From Synechococcus sp. WH 7805 (GTDB lineage: Bacteria > Cyanobacteriota > Cyanobacteriia > PCC-6307 > Cyanobiaceae), in contig NZ_CH724168.1 of the NCBI RefSeq assembly GCF_000153285.1, positions 1,732,333-1,796,332 of the forward strand: DNA of 64,000 bases, in the 5' to 3' direction. Below, in pieces: positions 1 through 8,672 of the stretch (position 1 is the stretch's first letter; the number at the start of each line of letters is the position of its first letter). Below the pieces are notes generated by a model. That model was not told the origin of the DNA. It did no database searches and worked only from the letters and a program-made list of their open reading frames with translations. The translations under genes and the position numbers were made by a program.

Positions 1-999
1 CAGATCAAACGTGGTTTCGAAGAACGTGGGCAGCATGGAAACCACGGCCAGTTCTGAACCGAAATTCACGATGTAAGTCAGCTCAAGAATGGCAACCTGT
101 TTGAACTCATAACGATCCTCCTTGGGGTATACCTTGGTCCCCATGATCAACTCTCGGTTGGTGCGGACGATGCCCCAGGTTTGAAAAACAAACCAGACCA
201 AGACCGCAAGCAGAGCGAGAGGATAGGTGGATGCGTTGAGGAATCCAACTTTTTGAAGTCTCCAGCACAACACGCAGAGAATGGCTGCGAAGGGAACATT
301 CATTCCCAGAAGTCCCCAGAAGTCACGCATGCTGGTGACTTCAAGGCCTGCCGTTCGCTCAGGGCGCTGATAGACCTTCCCGGGTGGTGTGTCAGCCACA
401 TTGAAGTAGTAGATCACGCCATAGATGGCTGAGATAATTCCCGTCAGAGCGATGGCACCGCGCCAGTTCAGAACGGCTCCGGTTGGCAATTCGAAACCAC
501 CGGAGAAGGAGAGCCATCCAGCCAGGCCGACCAGTGACAGTGCAGAGAATGCGGATCCGAAGTTTCCCCAACCCCCATAAATGCCTTCAGCGAGACCAAT
601 TTCTTTGGGGGGAAACCATTCGGCCACCATGCGGATGCCGATCACAAATCCAGCGCCAACGATTGACAGCAGCAGACGAGCCACCACCAACTGATTGAAA
701 TCCTGCGCAGATGCAAACATCAGACAGGGGATCACCGAAAACACCAACAGCGTGGAATAGGTGAGCCGGGGACCAAATTTGTCGAGCAGCATGCCGATCA
801 GCACACGTGCAGGAATGGTGAGGGCCACGTTGCAGATAGCCACAGTTCGAATCTGACCAACCGTCAGGCCAAGATCGGCTTTCACGGTGGTTGCTAGAGG
901 AGCGAGATTGAACCAGACAACAAAAGTAAGAAAGAATGCAAACCAGGTGAGATGCAGTGTTCTATATCTGCCCTGGAATGACCAAAGTTCGCCAAGCAT
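1..999 (-). CDS. nrtP: Nitrate permease of the major facilitator superfamily, NrtP/NapA type (3' end outside window)
   Basis: Reading the minus strand from the ATG at 999 gives 333 codons that stay open to the window edge, so the C-terminus is missing. The start reads MLGELWSFQGRYRTLHLTWF and is followed by repeated hydrophobic helices. The segment RVLIGMLLDKFGPR is the MFS loop between helices 2 and 3 as found in nitrate/nitrite porters, and GAGFVIGIRMVAEWFPPKEIG matches the fifth-helix nitrate-porter region. Marine Synechococcus use a single permease of this type (called NapA or NrtP) rather than an ABC nitrate transporter. It is divergent from mobA-moaA, which make the cofactor nitrate reductase needs. 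An NtcA-type palindrome lies about 190 bp upstream. Family assignment is firm; nitrate rather than nitrite specificity is inferred from context. Confidence 0.9.
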   Translation of the reverse strand, partial: MLGELWSFQGRYRTLHLTWFAFFLTFVVWFNLAPLATTVKADLGLTVGQIRTVAICNVALTIPARVLIGMLLDKFGPRLTYSTLLVFSVIPCLMFASAQDFNQLVVARLLLSIVGAGFVIGIRMVAEWFPPKEIGLAEGIYGGWGNFGSAFSALSLVGLAGWLSFSGGFELPTGAVLNWRGAIALTGIISAIYGVIYYFNVADTPPGKVYQRPERTAGLEVTSMRDFWGLLGMNVPFAAILCVLCWRLQKVGFLNASTYPLALLAVLVWFVFQTWGIVRTNRELIMGTKVYPKEDRYEFKQVAILELTYIVNFGSELAVVSMLPTFFETTFDL

Positions 1000-1191
1000 G
1001 GGGTTTGGTTTAGATGAAGAGTCAAACCCCGGCTTCGAAAAGAATGCGCTCAGGATTCAAAATGCGGCGCTCATGCAGACCGCCTCTTCATTGCACCATT
1101 TGCAGTGCCTCCATCCGGTTGTATTTGCTACTAAATATTGGGCGTTGCTCAGTCGCTGCAAGCATCACAAAAAGCCCTTGATGGCAAAAAA

Positions 1192-1205
1192 GTAGTTGTT
1201 GTTAC
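1192..1205. promoter_or_regulatory. NtcA-type binding site between nrtP and mobA
   Basis: The sequence GTAGTTGTTGTTAC fits the NtcA consensus GTA-N8-TAC exactly. It is centred 56 bp upstream of the mobA ATG, so class II activation would start transcription near 1240, about 15 nt before mobA. On the other strand the start would fall near 1157, leaving a long nrtP leader. No strong -10 element is visible at the expected spacing for either direction (TGATAG on the plus side is the nearest), so which gene is served is open. In a 250-bp interval a chance match to six fixed bases has a probability of a few percent. Confidence 0.55.
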
Positions 1206-1254
1206 AGAAGTGTCTTCCCAGGGAAGTGATAGGTGGCTCATTCATTCATTGTCG

Positions 1255-1839
1255 ATGGCTCGTTCGCTTCGTGCTGTGGTCTTTGCAGGAGGTGCCAGCG
1301 AGAGAATGGGAACAGATAAAGCCTTGCTTCGCCATCCCAATGGCGACAGCTGGTTAGTCACAACGGTCAACCTTCTGCGCTCAGTGGATCTTGAGGTATG
1401 GGTGCTCAGTGGTCATGGCAGCCACCGGAAATGTCTGGCCGGTCAACCCGGCGTGACCGTTCAAGCTGAGCCTTGGGCACCGGCAGGCCCTTTGCAGGCC
1501 TTCGGTTGTGTGTTGTCCGAACGGGAGGATGAAGCATGGCTCACGCTTCCTGTGGACATGCCTGGTCTTCGCCGCAGCACGCTTCTGTCCCTCTTGCAGC
1601 ATTGGCGCCGGGCCGAAGGCCTGGCCTTGGTGGCAGAGGGTGGTGATCGCTTACAGCCGTTGTTCGGTGTGTACCCCTGTGGAGCGAACAACAGAACCGC
1701 ACTCGATCAGGAGTTGGCCGAGGGACGCGGCAGATGGTTCGGTTGGTTGGAACGAATTGACTACACCACGTTCCTTTGCCCAGACCAGGATCTAATCAAT
1801 GCGAACGGGCCAGATGATCTGGCAGCGTTGATGCGATGA
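1255..1839 (+). CDS. mobA: Molybdenum cofactor guanylyltransferase MobA
   Basis: A 194-residue protein. The N-terminus contains the nucleotidyltransferase signature FAGGASERMGTDKALL, the MobA version of LAGG-x-S-x-RMG-x-DKA. LPVDMPGL around residue 95-105 matches the metal and GTP-binding region. MobA links GMP to molybdopterin to give the guanine dinucleotide form used by nitrate reductases. The open frame continues upstream to 1138, but the ATG at 1255 places the glycine loop at the expected distance from the N-terminus. The stop overlaps the moaA start by 4 bp, so the two are translationally coupled. The nearby nitrate permease supports a role in nitrate assimilation. Confidence 0.88.
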   Translation: MARSLRAVVFAGGASERMGTDKALLRHPNGDSWLVTTVNLLRSVDLEVWVLSGHGSHRKCLAGQPGVTVQAEPWAPAGPLQAFGCVLSEREDEAWLTLPVDMPGLRRSTLLSLLQHWRRAEGLALVAEGGDRLQPLFGVYPCGANNRTALDQELAEGRGRWFGWLERIDYTTFLCPDQDLINANGPDDLAALMR

Positions 1840-2879
1840 GCCCCTTACCAGCTGAGTTCGATCAATGGAGCCGACCATTCGGCGTTCTGAGGATCTCTTT
1901 GACGGCCCGCTGCAACTTGGCCTGCCCGTATTGCTGCCCGGACCAAAAGGATCCACCGGGATTATTGAATCTTGATCAGCATCTTCGTCTGATTCGTGTT
2001 GCCAGCGGTTTAGGCATCCAGACGTTGCGCCTGACGGGAGGTGAACCCCTTCTCAGCGATCGCTTGTTGCCACTGCTTGAGGCGTTGGCGGCAGGCCGTG
2101 CTGACGCCGCCGATCCCCTTTCTCGGTTGCGAGACGTGGCGTTGACCACGAATGGGGTGCTGCTGACGCCGGAGAAAGCCCTGGCCTTGCGGGCCGCCGG
2201 TTTGGATCGCATCACGGTGAGCCTGGATGCCCTCGAAGGAGCGGTGGTGGCCAAGATGGCTGGTCTGCGTGGTGGGCAAGGCGCCGGTGATCGGTTGGTT
2301 GAGCAGGTTCTCGGAGGACTCACCGCTGCCCGCCGCGCTGGCTTTGACCCTGCAAGCGGAGGGCTCAAGCTCAATGCCGTGATGCGACGAGGACTGAATG
2401 ACTGCCAATTGCTGCCACTGGCGAAGCTGGCGCGGGACCGAGGGGTTGAGCTTCGTTTGATCGAATACATGGACGTGGGGAATCGCAATGGCTGGACTTC
2501 AGATCAGGTGATCTCAGCGGAGGAGATGATTCAGCGCATCGATGCGCATTGGCCTTTGCAGTCGATGTCGCGGCAGTCGGGTGCTACAGCCCGCCGATGG
2601 CGTTACGTGGATGGTCGAGGTTGCATCGGGGTGATCGCTTCGATCACTGAGCCCTTCTGTGGGGACTGCAATCGTTTGCGTGTGACGGCCGATGGTCAGG
2701 CCTACACCTGCCTGTTTGCCCCTGAGGGCACGGACCTTCGTCCTTTTTTGCAGAGCGAGGAGGCCTTGAAGGCTGTTCTTCGTGGGCTCTGGCGGCAACG
2801 CCGGGATCGCTACAGCGAGGAGCGTCACTGGACCAACGAATCAGCCCGTCATGCGGAGATGGCCTATTTGGGTGGCTGA
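1836..2879 (+). CDS. moaA: GTP 3',8-cyclase MoaA, first step of molybdopterin synthesis
   Basis: A 347-residue radical SAM enzyme. The N-terminal cluster ligands are CNLACPYC (Cx3Cx2C) near residue 27-34, followed by LRLTGGEPLL. The C-terminal second 4Fe-4S cluster is given by FCGDCNRLRVTADGQAYTC, a Cx2Cx13C arrangement. The chain ends in Gly-Gly, as MoaA proteins require for activity. It converts GTP to the cyclic precursor on the path to cyclic pyranopterin monophosphate. ATGA overlap with mobA indicates an operon. MoaC, MoaE and other pathway genes are not in the window. Confidence 0.93.
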   Translation: MSPLPAEFDQWSRPFGVLRISLTARCNLACPYCCPDQKDPPGLLNLDQHLRLIRVASGLGIQTLRLTGGEPLLSDRLLPLLEALAAGRADAADPLSRLRDVALTTNGVLLTPEKALALRAAGLDRITVSLDALEGAVVAKMAGLRGGQGAGDRLVEQVLGGLTAARRAGFDPASGGLKLNAVMRRGLNDCQLLPLAKLARDRGVELRLIEYMDVGNRNGWTSDQVISAEEMIQRIDAHWPLQSMSRQSGATARRWRYVDGRGCIGVIASITEPFCGDCNRLRVTADGQAYTCLFAPEGTDLRPFLQSEEALKAVLRGLWRQRRDRYSEERHWTNESARHAEMAYLGG

Positions 2880-2962
2880 AGCGTTGCCGATGCCACCGTT
2901 TTCCTTGGTTGAGGCCACTACAACTCACTAGTTGTTGTTTGCCGTCAAAAGACGCATCGGGG

Positions 2963-3454
2963 ATGTTCGAATTGCTGTCCTATGAGCGCTTCCGCGACAC
3001 ACCAGCGGTGCGTTTCTTTGACGTGACGGTGGAAACGTCCAATGCCCGTGATCTGGTGATTCACAGCGGGCCTGCAATCAGTCCGCCCGATGATCCAGAC
3101 AGCGGGGCCTGGCAGTTCTATTTGCATCCTCATCAGGAAGACAATCTTTTAGCGGCCAGTGGTGGCCGTACTTTTTATCTGGTGAATCTGGCTTGGACGA
3201 AGCCGTTTCACATCGTGCGTCTCCAAAGTGGTGGCGACATCCTGCGCATTCCACCCGGTACCTTCCATCGCTCGGTGTCGGACCCAGATGGTTCCGTGGT
3301 CCTCAACCAAGCGGTTCGGGAGGAAGGGGTGTCGTTGGTGCAGGAGTTCCGGGTTTACAACAGTGCACGCATTCCGGCTCTGATGGCTGTGACATCGATC
3401 CAGGCCCCACCGCCGCGTTTTCACGGCGTGGAACCCTTGGCTCAGGCAGCCTGA
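2963..3454 (+). CDS. Small cupin-like protein of unknown function
   Basis: The 163-residue product has the beta-rich pattern of a single-domain cupin: YLHPHQEDNLLAASGGRTF resembles the first metal-binding motif (H-x-H with a following Glu), and RIPPGTFHRSVSDPDG resembles the second (P-G-x-x-H). I chose the ATG at 2963; the frame also has an in-frame start at 2909. Its end overlaps the converging transglutaminase-like gene by 13 bp. The motifs are visible, but the substrate and reaction are unknown. A sugar-binding or dioxygenase-like cupin are both possible. Confidence 0.7.
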   Translation: MFELLSYERFRDTPAVRFFDVTVETSNARDLVIHSGPAISPPDDPDSGAWQFYLHPHQEDNLLAASGGRTFYLVNLAWTKPFHIVRLQSGGDILRIPPGTFHRSVSDPDGSVVLNQAVREEGVSLVQEFRVYNSARIPALMAVTSIQAPPPRFHGVEPLAQAA

Positions 3455-4341
3455 ATCAGGGGTGCGACGGGTGCTGATAGGGGTTCGGGCTCCACAACGG
3501 CTTCAATGGTCCAAGTGAGTTTGCTTTCAGTGGCCACAGGGCCACTGAATGTTCCCTGAACGGCTGCGGTGAGATCGGGCTTCGAGGAACTGGCCAGCAC
3601 GATGTAGCGCGAGGTGATTTCCCCACCGGCGCTCGGATCAAAGCCACGCCATCCGGCACCTGGTAGATAGATCTCGGTCCAGGCGTGCAGGTCGTACTGC
3701 TCAGGGGCAGGTTCAGCCAGGTGATAACCGCTGACAAATCGAGCTGGAAGGCCGACGCTTCGGCAGCACTCCATCATCAGCATCGCTAGATCGCGGCAGG
3801 ACCCAACGCGTTCGCGCAGGGTGCGGCCCGCCGGCCAGGCCGGGCCTATATGGCGCTGGGTGTACTTGACCCGGTCCCGAATCATCTCCATCAGTTGCTG
3901 AAGAAAGGGCAATGCCTGCTGGTTGCCTCCCATCAACGCGTCCTGAGCCAGTTCCACCGCTGAAGGATCATGCTGGCCATTGGGTAACCAACCCTCCAGG
4001 GCACCCAACAGGTCGTGGTTCAACTGGCCCCTTGGGTAGGGAAGTGGCGGCTCAAGGCCGTTGAAGCAATCGAGAAGAGGAGCGGCTTGCCGGGTTTCCA
4101 CCAGGCTTCTGGCTTCGATCTGAAGCGAAGCGGTCGACCCTTGGAAGCGCACTCGCTCGATTGCATCACCACTGGCTGCCAGAAGCTCATGGCTGTGAAC
4201 AGGAACCGGTGAGATCTGCAGCGAATGCTGAATCAGGCGTTGATGGCCCTGCGCACGGGGTCTCAGGCAGAGGCGGTGTTCCCCCAGTTGTACCGGAGCC
4301 TCATAGCGGTACGTGAGACGGTGGATCAGCTCAGCGCGCAT
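3442..4341 (-). CDS. Transglutaminase-like cysteine protease superfamily protein
   Basis: 299 residues. The N-terminal part (about 1-120) matches the bacterial transglutaminase-like N-terminal region. The catalytic core has the triad of the superfamily: Cys in VGSCRDLAMLMM (about residue 180), His in DLHAWTEIYL and Asp in GFDPSAGG. It is the last gene of a three-gene operon and its start overlaps the end of the alpha-E gene by 16 bp. Published comparative work on ATP-grasp amidoligases predicts that such trios make and trim a peptide. No substrate is known, so this is family-level knowledge only. Confidence 0.85.
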   Translation of the reverse strand: MRAELIHRLTYRYEAPVQLGEHRLCLRPRAQGHQRLIQHSLQISPVPVHSHELLAASGDAIERVRFQGSTASLQIEARSLVETRQAAPLLDCFNGLEPPLPYPRGQLNHDLLGALEGWLPNGQHDPSAVELAQDALMGGNQQALPFLQQLMEMIRDRVKYTQRHIGPAWPAGRTLRERVGSCRDLAMLMMECCRSVGLPARFVSGYHLAEPAPEQYDLHAWTEIYLPGAGWRGFDPSAGGEITSRYIVLASSSKPDLTAAVQGTFSGPVATESKLTWTIEAVVEPEPLSAPVAPLIQAA

Positions 4342-5309
4342 GACGGGTCGGTGGGAATGGAGCCGAAGTCGGTGGTCGTGAAGTAACGACGGTGGATGAG
4401 TTCATGCAGCTTGTTGAGGTCGCTTTGCAGTTGATCCACGGCCTCATGCAGTCCCCGTTCAATCACAGCATCGATGCGGACAAAGCTCCATTGGGCCAAC
4501 AGTTGGCCACGCAGGCACTCCAGATCATCCGGGGGGCCTGCATGGGGACCCGCATGAATACGCTCCAGCGTGGCGTTGATCTCCTGCAGACAGAAGCGGA
4601 CCGAGCGGGGAAAGATTGGATCCAGTAGCAGAAATCGCGCCACCGACACTGGTGTGATCGCCTGCTGAACGCTCTGGCGGTACATCTGATAGGCCCCAGC
4701 TGTCCGCAGCAGGGAGATCCACTGCAATTCATCGAGAACCCCGCCCACCTCCGTTGGCGTCGGCAACAGCAGGAAGTACTTCACATCGAGGATGCGGGAG
4801 GTTTTGTCAGCCCGTTCGATCAGCCGCCCCAACTGGCTGAACAGCCAGGCCTGATCGCGACTGAGAGTCACATCGGTAATGCCATAGAAGAGCTGGCAAC
4901 CGCGACGGATACTGCGCAGTTGCTCCTGATCCGGTTCCTGCCAGAGCGCCTCGCCGTCTTGAACATTCCAATAGAGATCATTGAGTTGTTCCCACATTTC
5001 TGTGGTGATCACATCGCGGATCTGGCGAGCGTTCTCACGGGCATTGGCGATGCAACTCACGACGCTGTTGGGGTTGTTGCGATCCAGTAGCAGAAAGCCA
5101 ACAACATCCCTTGGACTTCCCAGGGGATAGCTTTCGTCAAAGCGTTGACGGTCTCCATTGGCATCGACCAATGGAAGCCAAGGCTCAGCGCTGCCGGGGG
5201 GGCAGTCCAGGGCCATGGCTTCGCTCACTTCTAGAAATCGGGAGATGTTTTCGGCCCGTTCGACATACCGGTTGATCCAGTACAGCGAATCGGCCACACG
5301 GCTCAGCAC
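4326..5309 (-). CDS. Alpha-E domain protein
   Basis: A 327-residue, almost entirely helical protein beginning MLSRVADSLYWINRYVERAE, the hallmark start of the alpha-E family. QLFYGITDVTLSRDQAWLF and LGRLIERADKTSRILDVKY are further conserved helices with repeated R/E pairs. The family has no established activity and is nearly always coded with a type-2 circularly permuted ATP-grasp protein and a transglutaminase-like protein, as here. Overlaps of 7 bp upstream and 16 bp downstream indicate one transcript. Confidence 0.88.
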   Translation of the reverse strand: MLSRVADSLYWINRYVERAENISRFLEVSEAMALDCPPGSAEPWLPLVDANGDRQRFDESYPLGSPRDVVGFLLLDRNNPNSVVSCIANARENARQIRDVITTEMWEQLNDLYWNVQDGEALWQEPDQEQLRSIRRGCQLFYGITDVTLSRDQAWLFSQLGRLIERADKTSRILDVKYFLLLPTPTEVGGVLDELQWISLLRTAGAYQMYRQSVQQAITPVSVARFLLLDPIFPRSVRFCLQEINATLERIHAGPHAGPPDDLECLRGQLLAQWSFVRIDAVIERGLHEAVDQLQSDLNKLHELIHRRYFTTTDFGSIPTDPSCALS

Positions 5310-6799
5310 GGTACGAGCTCCGGTTTCTCGGCCGTTACGGCACTGTCGCTGACCACCCAGGTGTCCTTGCAGCCGCCACCCTGGGAAGAGTTCACCACCA
5401 GGGAACCGCGTTTCAATGCCACTCGAGTCAGGCCGCCGGGGCTGACCCAGTCGCTCTTACCTCGCAGTACATAGGGGCGCAGATCCACATGGCAGGGGTA
5501 CAGCTCTCCTTCACTGAGGGATGGAACTGTGGACAGCTGCAGGGTGGGCTGGGCGATGAAATTGCGCGGGTGTGCCTTGATCTTCACCGCGAAGCTCTCA
5601 ATCTCCTCAGTGCTGGCGTGAGGCCCGATCAACATTCCATAGCCGCCGGCTTCGGCGACTGATTTCACCACCAGCTCGTTGAGATGCTCAAGCACAAAAC
5701 GGAGGTCGTCGTCCCTTGAACAGAGATAGGTGGGGACGTTGTCAATGATCGGTTCTTCGTTGAGGTAATACCGGATCATGGCCGGCACGTAGGCATAGAT
5801 CAGCTTGTCGTCGGCGACCCCGCTCCCAGGGGCGTTGGCGATGGCCACCCGACCAGAGCGCATGGCATCGATGAGCCCTGGGACACCGAGCATCGAATCA
5901 CGCCGGAAGACGTTTGGATCGAGGAAATCGTCATCGATGCGCCGGTAGATCACATCCACAGGTTCCCGGCCAGCAGTGCTGCGCATCCAGACGCGTCCGT
6001 CCTCACAGATCAGATCGCGGCCTTCCACCAGGGCAATGCCCATCTGCTGGGCCAGATAGCTGTGCTCGAAGTAGGCGCTGTTGAACACGCCGGGGGTGAG
6101 CAGTACCACTCTGGGGGCATCACTCCAGGGGGCCAGATCCTGCAGCGTGCGCAAGAGATGGGAGGGGTAATCGTCGATCGGCTGCACTGTGCGGCCCGCA
6201 AACAGGCTCGGGAACAACCGTTTCATCACCCGGCGGTTCTCAAGGAAATAAGCCACGCCGGAGGGGCAGCGCAGGTTGTCCTCCAGAACCCTCCAGGTGC
6301 CGTCGCCATCGCGGATCAGATCCAGACCGGAGATATGGCACCAGCGATTGAGCGGCACGGTGATGTCCTGCATCTGGGGCCGCCAGCCCTGGGAGCTCTC
6401 CACATCCTCACGCGGGATCACGCCATCGTTGAGGATCCGTTGGGGACCATAAACGTCCGCCAGAAACTGATCAATGGCCTCCAGGCGTTGCACCAATCCG
6501 CGCTCCAGAACGGACCATTCCTGGCGGTGAATGAGTCTTGGCAGCGGATCGAAGGGCAGAATCCGCTCTCCGCCATGCAGACCTGATCCGTTGAGTCGGA
6601 AGGTGGCGCCGAGACGTCGTAACAGGTTGCTCGCTGAGGCGTGACTGCGATTTAGCTCCGCCAGCCCCATAGCGCCGAGGGAGGACAGAAGTGGCTCCAG
6701 ATCAGCACGGGGAGCGGACTGTTCGCGGCAGAAATATTCGTCGTACCCCTCGGTTGGTCGGTACTCGGTGAACATCGCCTGAGTAATTAACACCCTCAT
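5303..6799 (-). CDS. Circularly permuted type-2 ATP-grasp protein
   Basis: 498 residues. FTEYRPTEGYDEYFC near the N-terminus is the family's start motif. RDGDGTWRVLEDNLRCPSG and YRRIDDDFLDP carry the acidic metal-binding residues, and GSGVADDKLIYAYVPAMIRY plus VVKSVAEAGGYGMLIGPHAS give the permuted ATP-binding lobe. The family is thought to form amide bonds, possibly between amino acids or onto a protein. It is first in the operon with the alpha-E and transglutaminase-like genes. The ATG at 6799 is used; the ATG at 6775 would start directly at the conserved motif and is equally plausible. Confidence 0.88.
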   Translation of the reverse strand: MRVLITQAMFTEYRPTEGYDEYFCREQSAPRADLEPLLSSLGAMGLAELNRSHASASNLLRRLGATFRLNGSGLHGGERILPFDPLPRLIHRQEWSVLERGLVQRLEAIDQFLADVYGPQRILNDGVIPREDVESSQGWRPQMQDITVPLNRWCHISGLDLIRDGDGTWRVLEDNLRCPSGVAYFLENRRVMKRLFPSLFAGRTVQPIDDYPSHLLRTLQDLAPWSDAPRVVLLTPGVFNSAYFEHSYLAQQMGIALVEGRDLICEDGRVWMRSTAGREPVDVIYRRIDDDFLDPNVFRRDSMLGVPGLIDAMRSGRVAIANAPGSGVADDKLIYAYVPAMIRYYLNEEPIIDNVPTYLCSRDDDLRFVLEHLNELVVKSVAEAGGYGMLIGPHASTEEIESFAVKIKAHPRNFIAQPTLQLSTVPSLSEGELYPCHVDLRPYVLRGKSDWVSPGGLTRVALKRGSLVVNSSQGGGCKDTWVVSDSAVTAEKPELVPC

Positions 6800-6974
6800 C
6801 CAAAAACTCGAGCAGGCCCCTGCTGGTTGTGATTGCTACACATTTCGAGATTGGAGGCATCAAGCCACTGGCAGCCTGTGATTCAGGTAGCCCTGGCGAC
6901 TTTGTTATCAGTCGGTGGAAGATTGCGAACACCGCGATTTGCTTGTCTTAGATCTGCTGAAGAGGACATTCGCT

Positions 6975-7100
6975 TTGGATGACAATCTCTGGGCTGGAAT
7001 GATCTTTGCCCTTGGTGCTGCGGTGACCCTGGCCACTGTGGTGATGATTCTTTCCGGTCATCTTCGCTGCCGTGATCGGGGAGCGTCGGATGTCCGCTGA
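6975..7100 (+). CDS. Tiny one-helix membrane protein upstream of the symporter
   Basis: A 41-codon frame starting with TTG at 6975, eight bases after a good ribosome-binding site (AGAGGA at 6961-6966). The product has a short acidic start, one hydrophobic helix (AGMIFALGAAVTLATVVMIL) and a polar, Arg-rich tail. The stop overlaps the start of the symporter by 11 bp, so translation is coupled. Many sodium:solute symporters are preceded by a helper protein of about 40 residues with one helix; the layout here fits that. The frame is open upstream to 6915, but the ribosome-binding site supports the TTG. Function is inferred from position. Confidence 0.6.
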   Translation: MDDNLWAGMIFALGAAVTLATVVMILSGHLRCRDRGASDVR

Positions 7101-8520
7101 CGCTGCCCCTTTTCTGGCACCAGGGATTGCATGGGCGCTTGTGGTGCTGTTCTCCGTGTTGTGGATTGCGCTAGGGATCGCCTGGGGCCGCCGCGGTAAA
7201 GGAGATGCGGACGATTTCATGCTGGCGGGCCGCAACATCGGGTTGGCCCTGAGCACAGCCACCTTGATGGCGTCTTGGGTGACGGGCAACACGACCCTTC
7301 TGGCCCCGGAATTCGGCTACAGAACAGGCCTCTGGGGCATGTTCAGTTACGCCCTGGCAGGACTGGGGTTGATTTTGTTTGCGCCGCTGGCCGCTCGCAT
7401 CAAGCAGCTGATGCCCAACGGACGCACCAGTGGTGATTTCATTCGGCTGCGCTACGGACGCTTGGCTTGGTGGGTGTTCATGGTGATCACCGCCGTGTAC
7501 ACCCTTGGCTTTCTGATGACCCAAGCCATGGGCGCTGGGCTGTTACTCCAGGCTCTATCTGGGTTTGACTACCACGTGGGCATGGTGGTGGTGATCGGTG
7601 TCGCAACGGTTTACACGTTGTTTGGTGGCATGCGGGCGGTGATTGGAACCGATTTCATCCAATCGCTGCTGATCATGGTGTTGCTGGCAGTGGTGGCGGT
7701 ACTTGCTTTTCGTCAGTTCCCGATGCCTGAGGTGCATGCTCGCTTGATCGCTGAGCATCCCGACCGTCTTGATCTGCTGCTCCCCGCCGGTCTGTTGATC
7801 GCCTGGAATTCAGCTCTGTTCTCGATGGGTGAGGTTTTTCACAACAACATCTGGTGGTCCCGAGTGTTCGCCAGCCGTCGCAGCGTGGTGATGACATCTT
7901 TTCTGTTGGGGGGGCTGGCCTGGATGAGTGTCCCCTTGGTGACGGGCTCGATCGGTCTGGTCGCACTGGCCAGAGACCTGCAGCTGGAGCAGGTGAACAT
8001 GGTGTTCCCAGTGATGGCGGCCGATCTTCTTGGGGCTGGTGGGGCTGCATTGGTGTTTGTCGTCGTCTTCGCGTCACTCACCTCCACTTTGGATTCTCTG
8101 TTGGCGTCCACCGCGGATTTGCTGGCTGAAGACGTCTATTTCCGTCTGCTTCGTCCCCAGGCCAATGATGCGCAGCTCAAGCAGGCGGCACGGCTGATGG
8201 TGGTCGGTCTGGCCGTGGTCACTGTGGCCCTGTCCTGGCCGCGGCTGGACTCGCTGGCGTCGGTGTTGTTCTTTACCGGTGCGTTGGTGGCCTCAACGGT
8301 CTGGCCTGTGGCTTGCGGTCTCTACTGGTCATCCGCCAATCGTTGGGCAGCGATCGTCGCCATGGTTGCCGGTAGTGCTGTCGGTCTGACGGCCTACGTT
8401 CTGATTGCCCCTTATTGCGCGGCAGTGTTCTCCGCGGCGGTTTCGGCCGTCGTGATGGTGGTGGGCAGTCGTCGGAAGCCCGAACGGTTTGATTTCAATC
8501 TCTTGAAGGAGGAGGGATAA
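7090..8520 (+). CDS. Sodium:solute symporter, DUR3-like subgroup
   Basis: 476 residues with about 13 hydrophobic segments. Family features are FMLAGRNIGLALSTATLMAS in the first core helix, VYTLFGGMRAVIGTDFIQS (the SSS signature region), and LDSLLASTADLLAEDVYFRL near helix 9. The last two resemble DUR3 urea/polyamine symporters more than proline or pantothenate carriers. I chose the ATG at 7090; a GTG at 7072 is in frame. It is flanked on both sides by one-helix membrane proteins and followed by genes for carbamoyl and amide chemistry. This suggests uptake of a ureido or carbamoyl compound, or of urea itself. Substrate unproven. Confidence 0.85.
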   Translation: MSADAAPFLAPGIAWALVVLFSVLWIALGIAWGRRGKGDADDFMLAGRNIGLALSTATLMASWVTGNTTLLAPEFGYRTGLWGMFSYALAGLGLILFAPLAARIKQLMPNGRTSGDFIRLRYGRLAWWVFMVITAVYTLGFLMTQAMGAGLLLQALSGFDYHVGMVVVIGVATVYTLFGGMRAVIGTDFIQSLLIMVLLAVVAVLAFRQFPMPEVHARLIAEHPDRLDLLLPAGLLIAWNSALFSMGEVFHNNIWWSRVFASRRSVVMTSFLLGGLAWMSVPLVTGSIGLVALARDLQLEQVNMVFPVMAADLLGAGGAALVFVVVFASLTSTLDSLLASTADLLAEDVYFRLLRPQANDAQLKQAARLMVVGLAVVTVALSWPRLDSLASVLFFTGALVASTVWPVACGLYWSSANRWAAIVAMVAGSAVGLTAYVLIAPYCAAVFSAAVSAVVMVVGSRRKPERFDFNLLKEEG

Positions 8521-8524
8521 CGCC

Positions 8525-8671
8525 ATGGTGATGTCGGTGTTGCTCATGGTTCTGGTGGACCAACGCTGGTTCCGTGTCGTCCTGGTGGGAAGTCAGGTGG
8601 CGCTCGTTTGCTCTGTGCTAGCGCTGTTGTTGATTTGGTTGATTGAGTGGAGAAGCGGACGTGTCTGGTAA
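8525..8671 (+). CDS. Tiny one-helix membrane protein downstream of the symporter
   Basis: A 48-residue frame beginning 4 bp after the symporter stop; the symporter's last codons (AAGGAGGAGGG) form a near-ideal ribosome-binding site for it. The product is MVMSVLLMVLVDQRWFRVVL followed by a strongly hydrophobic helix (SQVALVCSVLALLLIWLIEW) and a short basic tail. I do not recognise a family. Close coupling to the transporter suggests an accessory subunit or assembly factor. Confidence 0.6.
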   Translation: MVMSVLLMVLVDQRWFRVVLVGSQVALVCSVLALLLIWLIEWRSGRVW

Positions 8672-8672
8672 G

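Noticed and set aside
6826-6839. GTT-N8-TAC, an NtcA-like site before the symporter unit
   Set aside because: One mismatch, no -10 at the right spacing, and such near-matches are expected by chance in this many bases.
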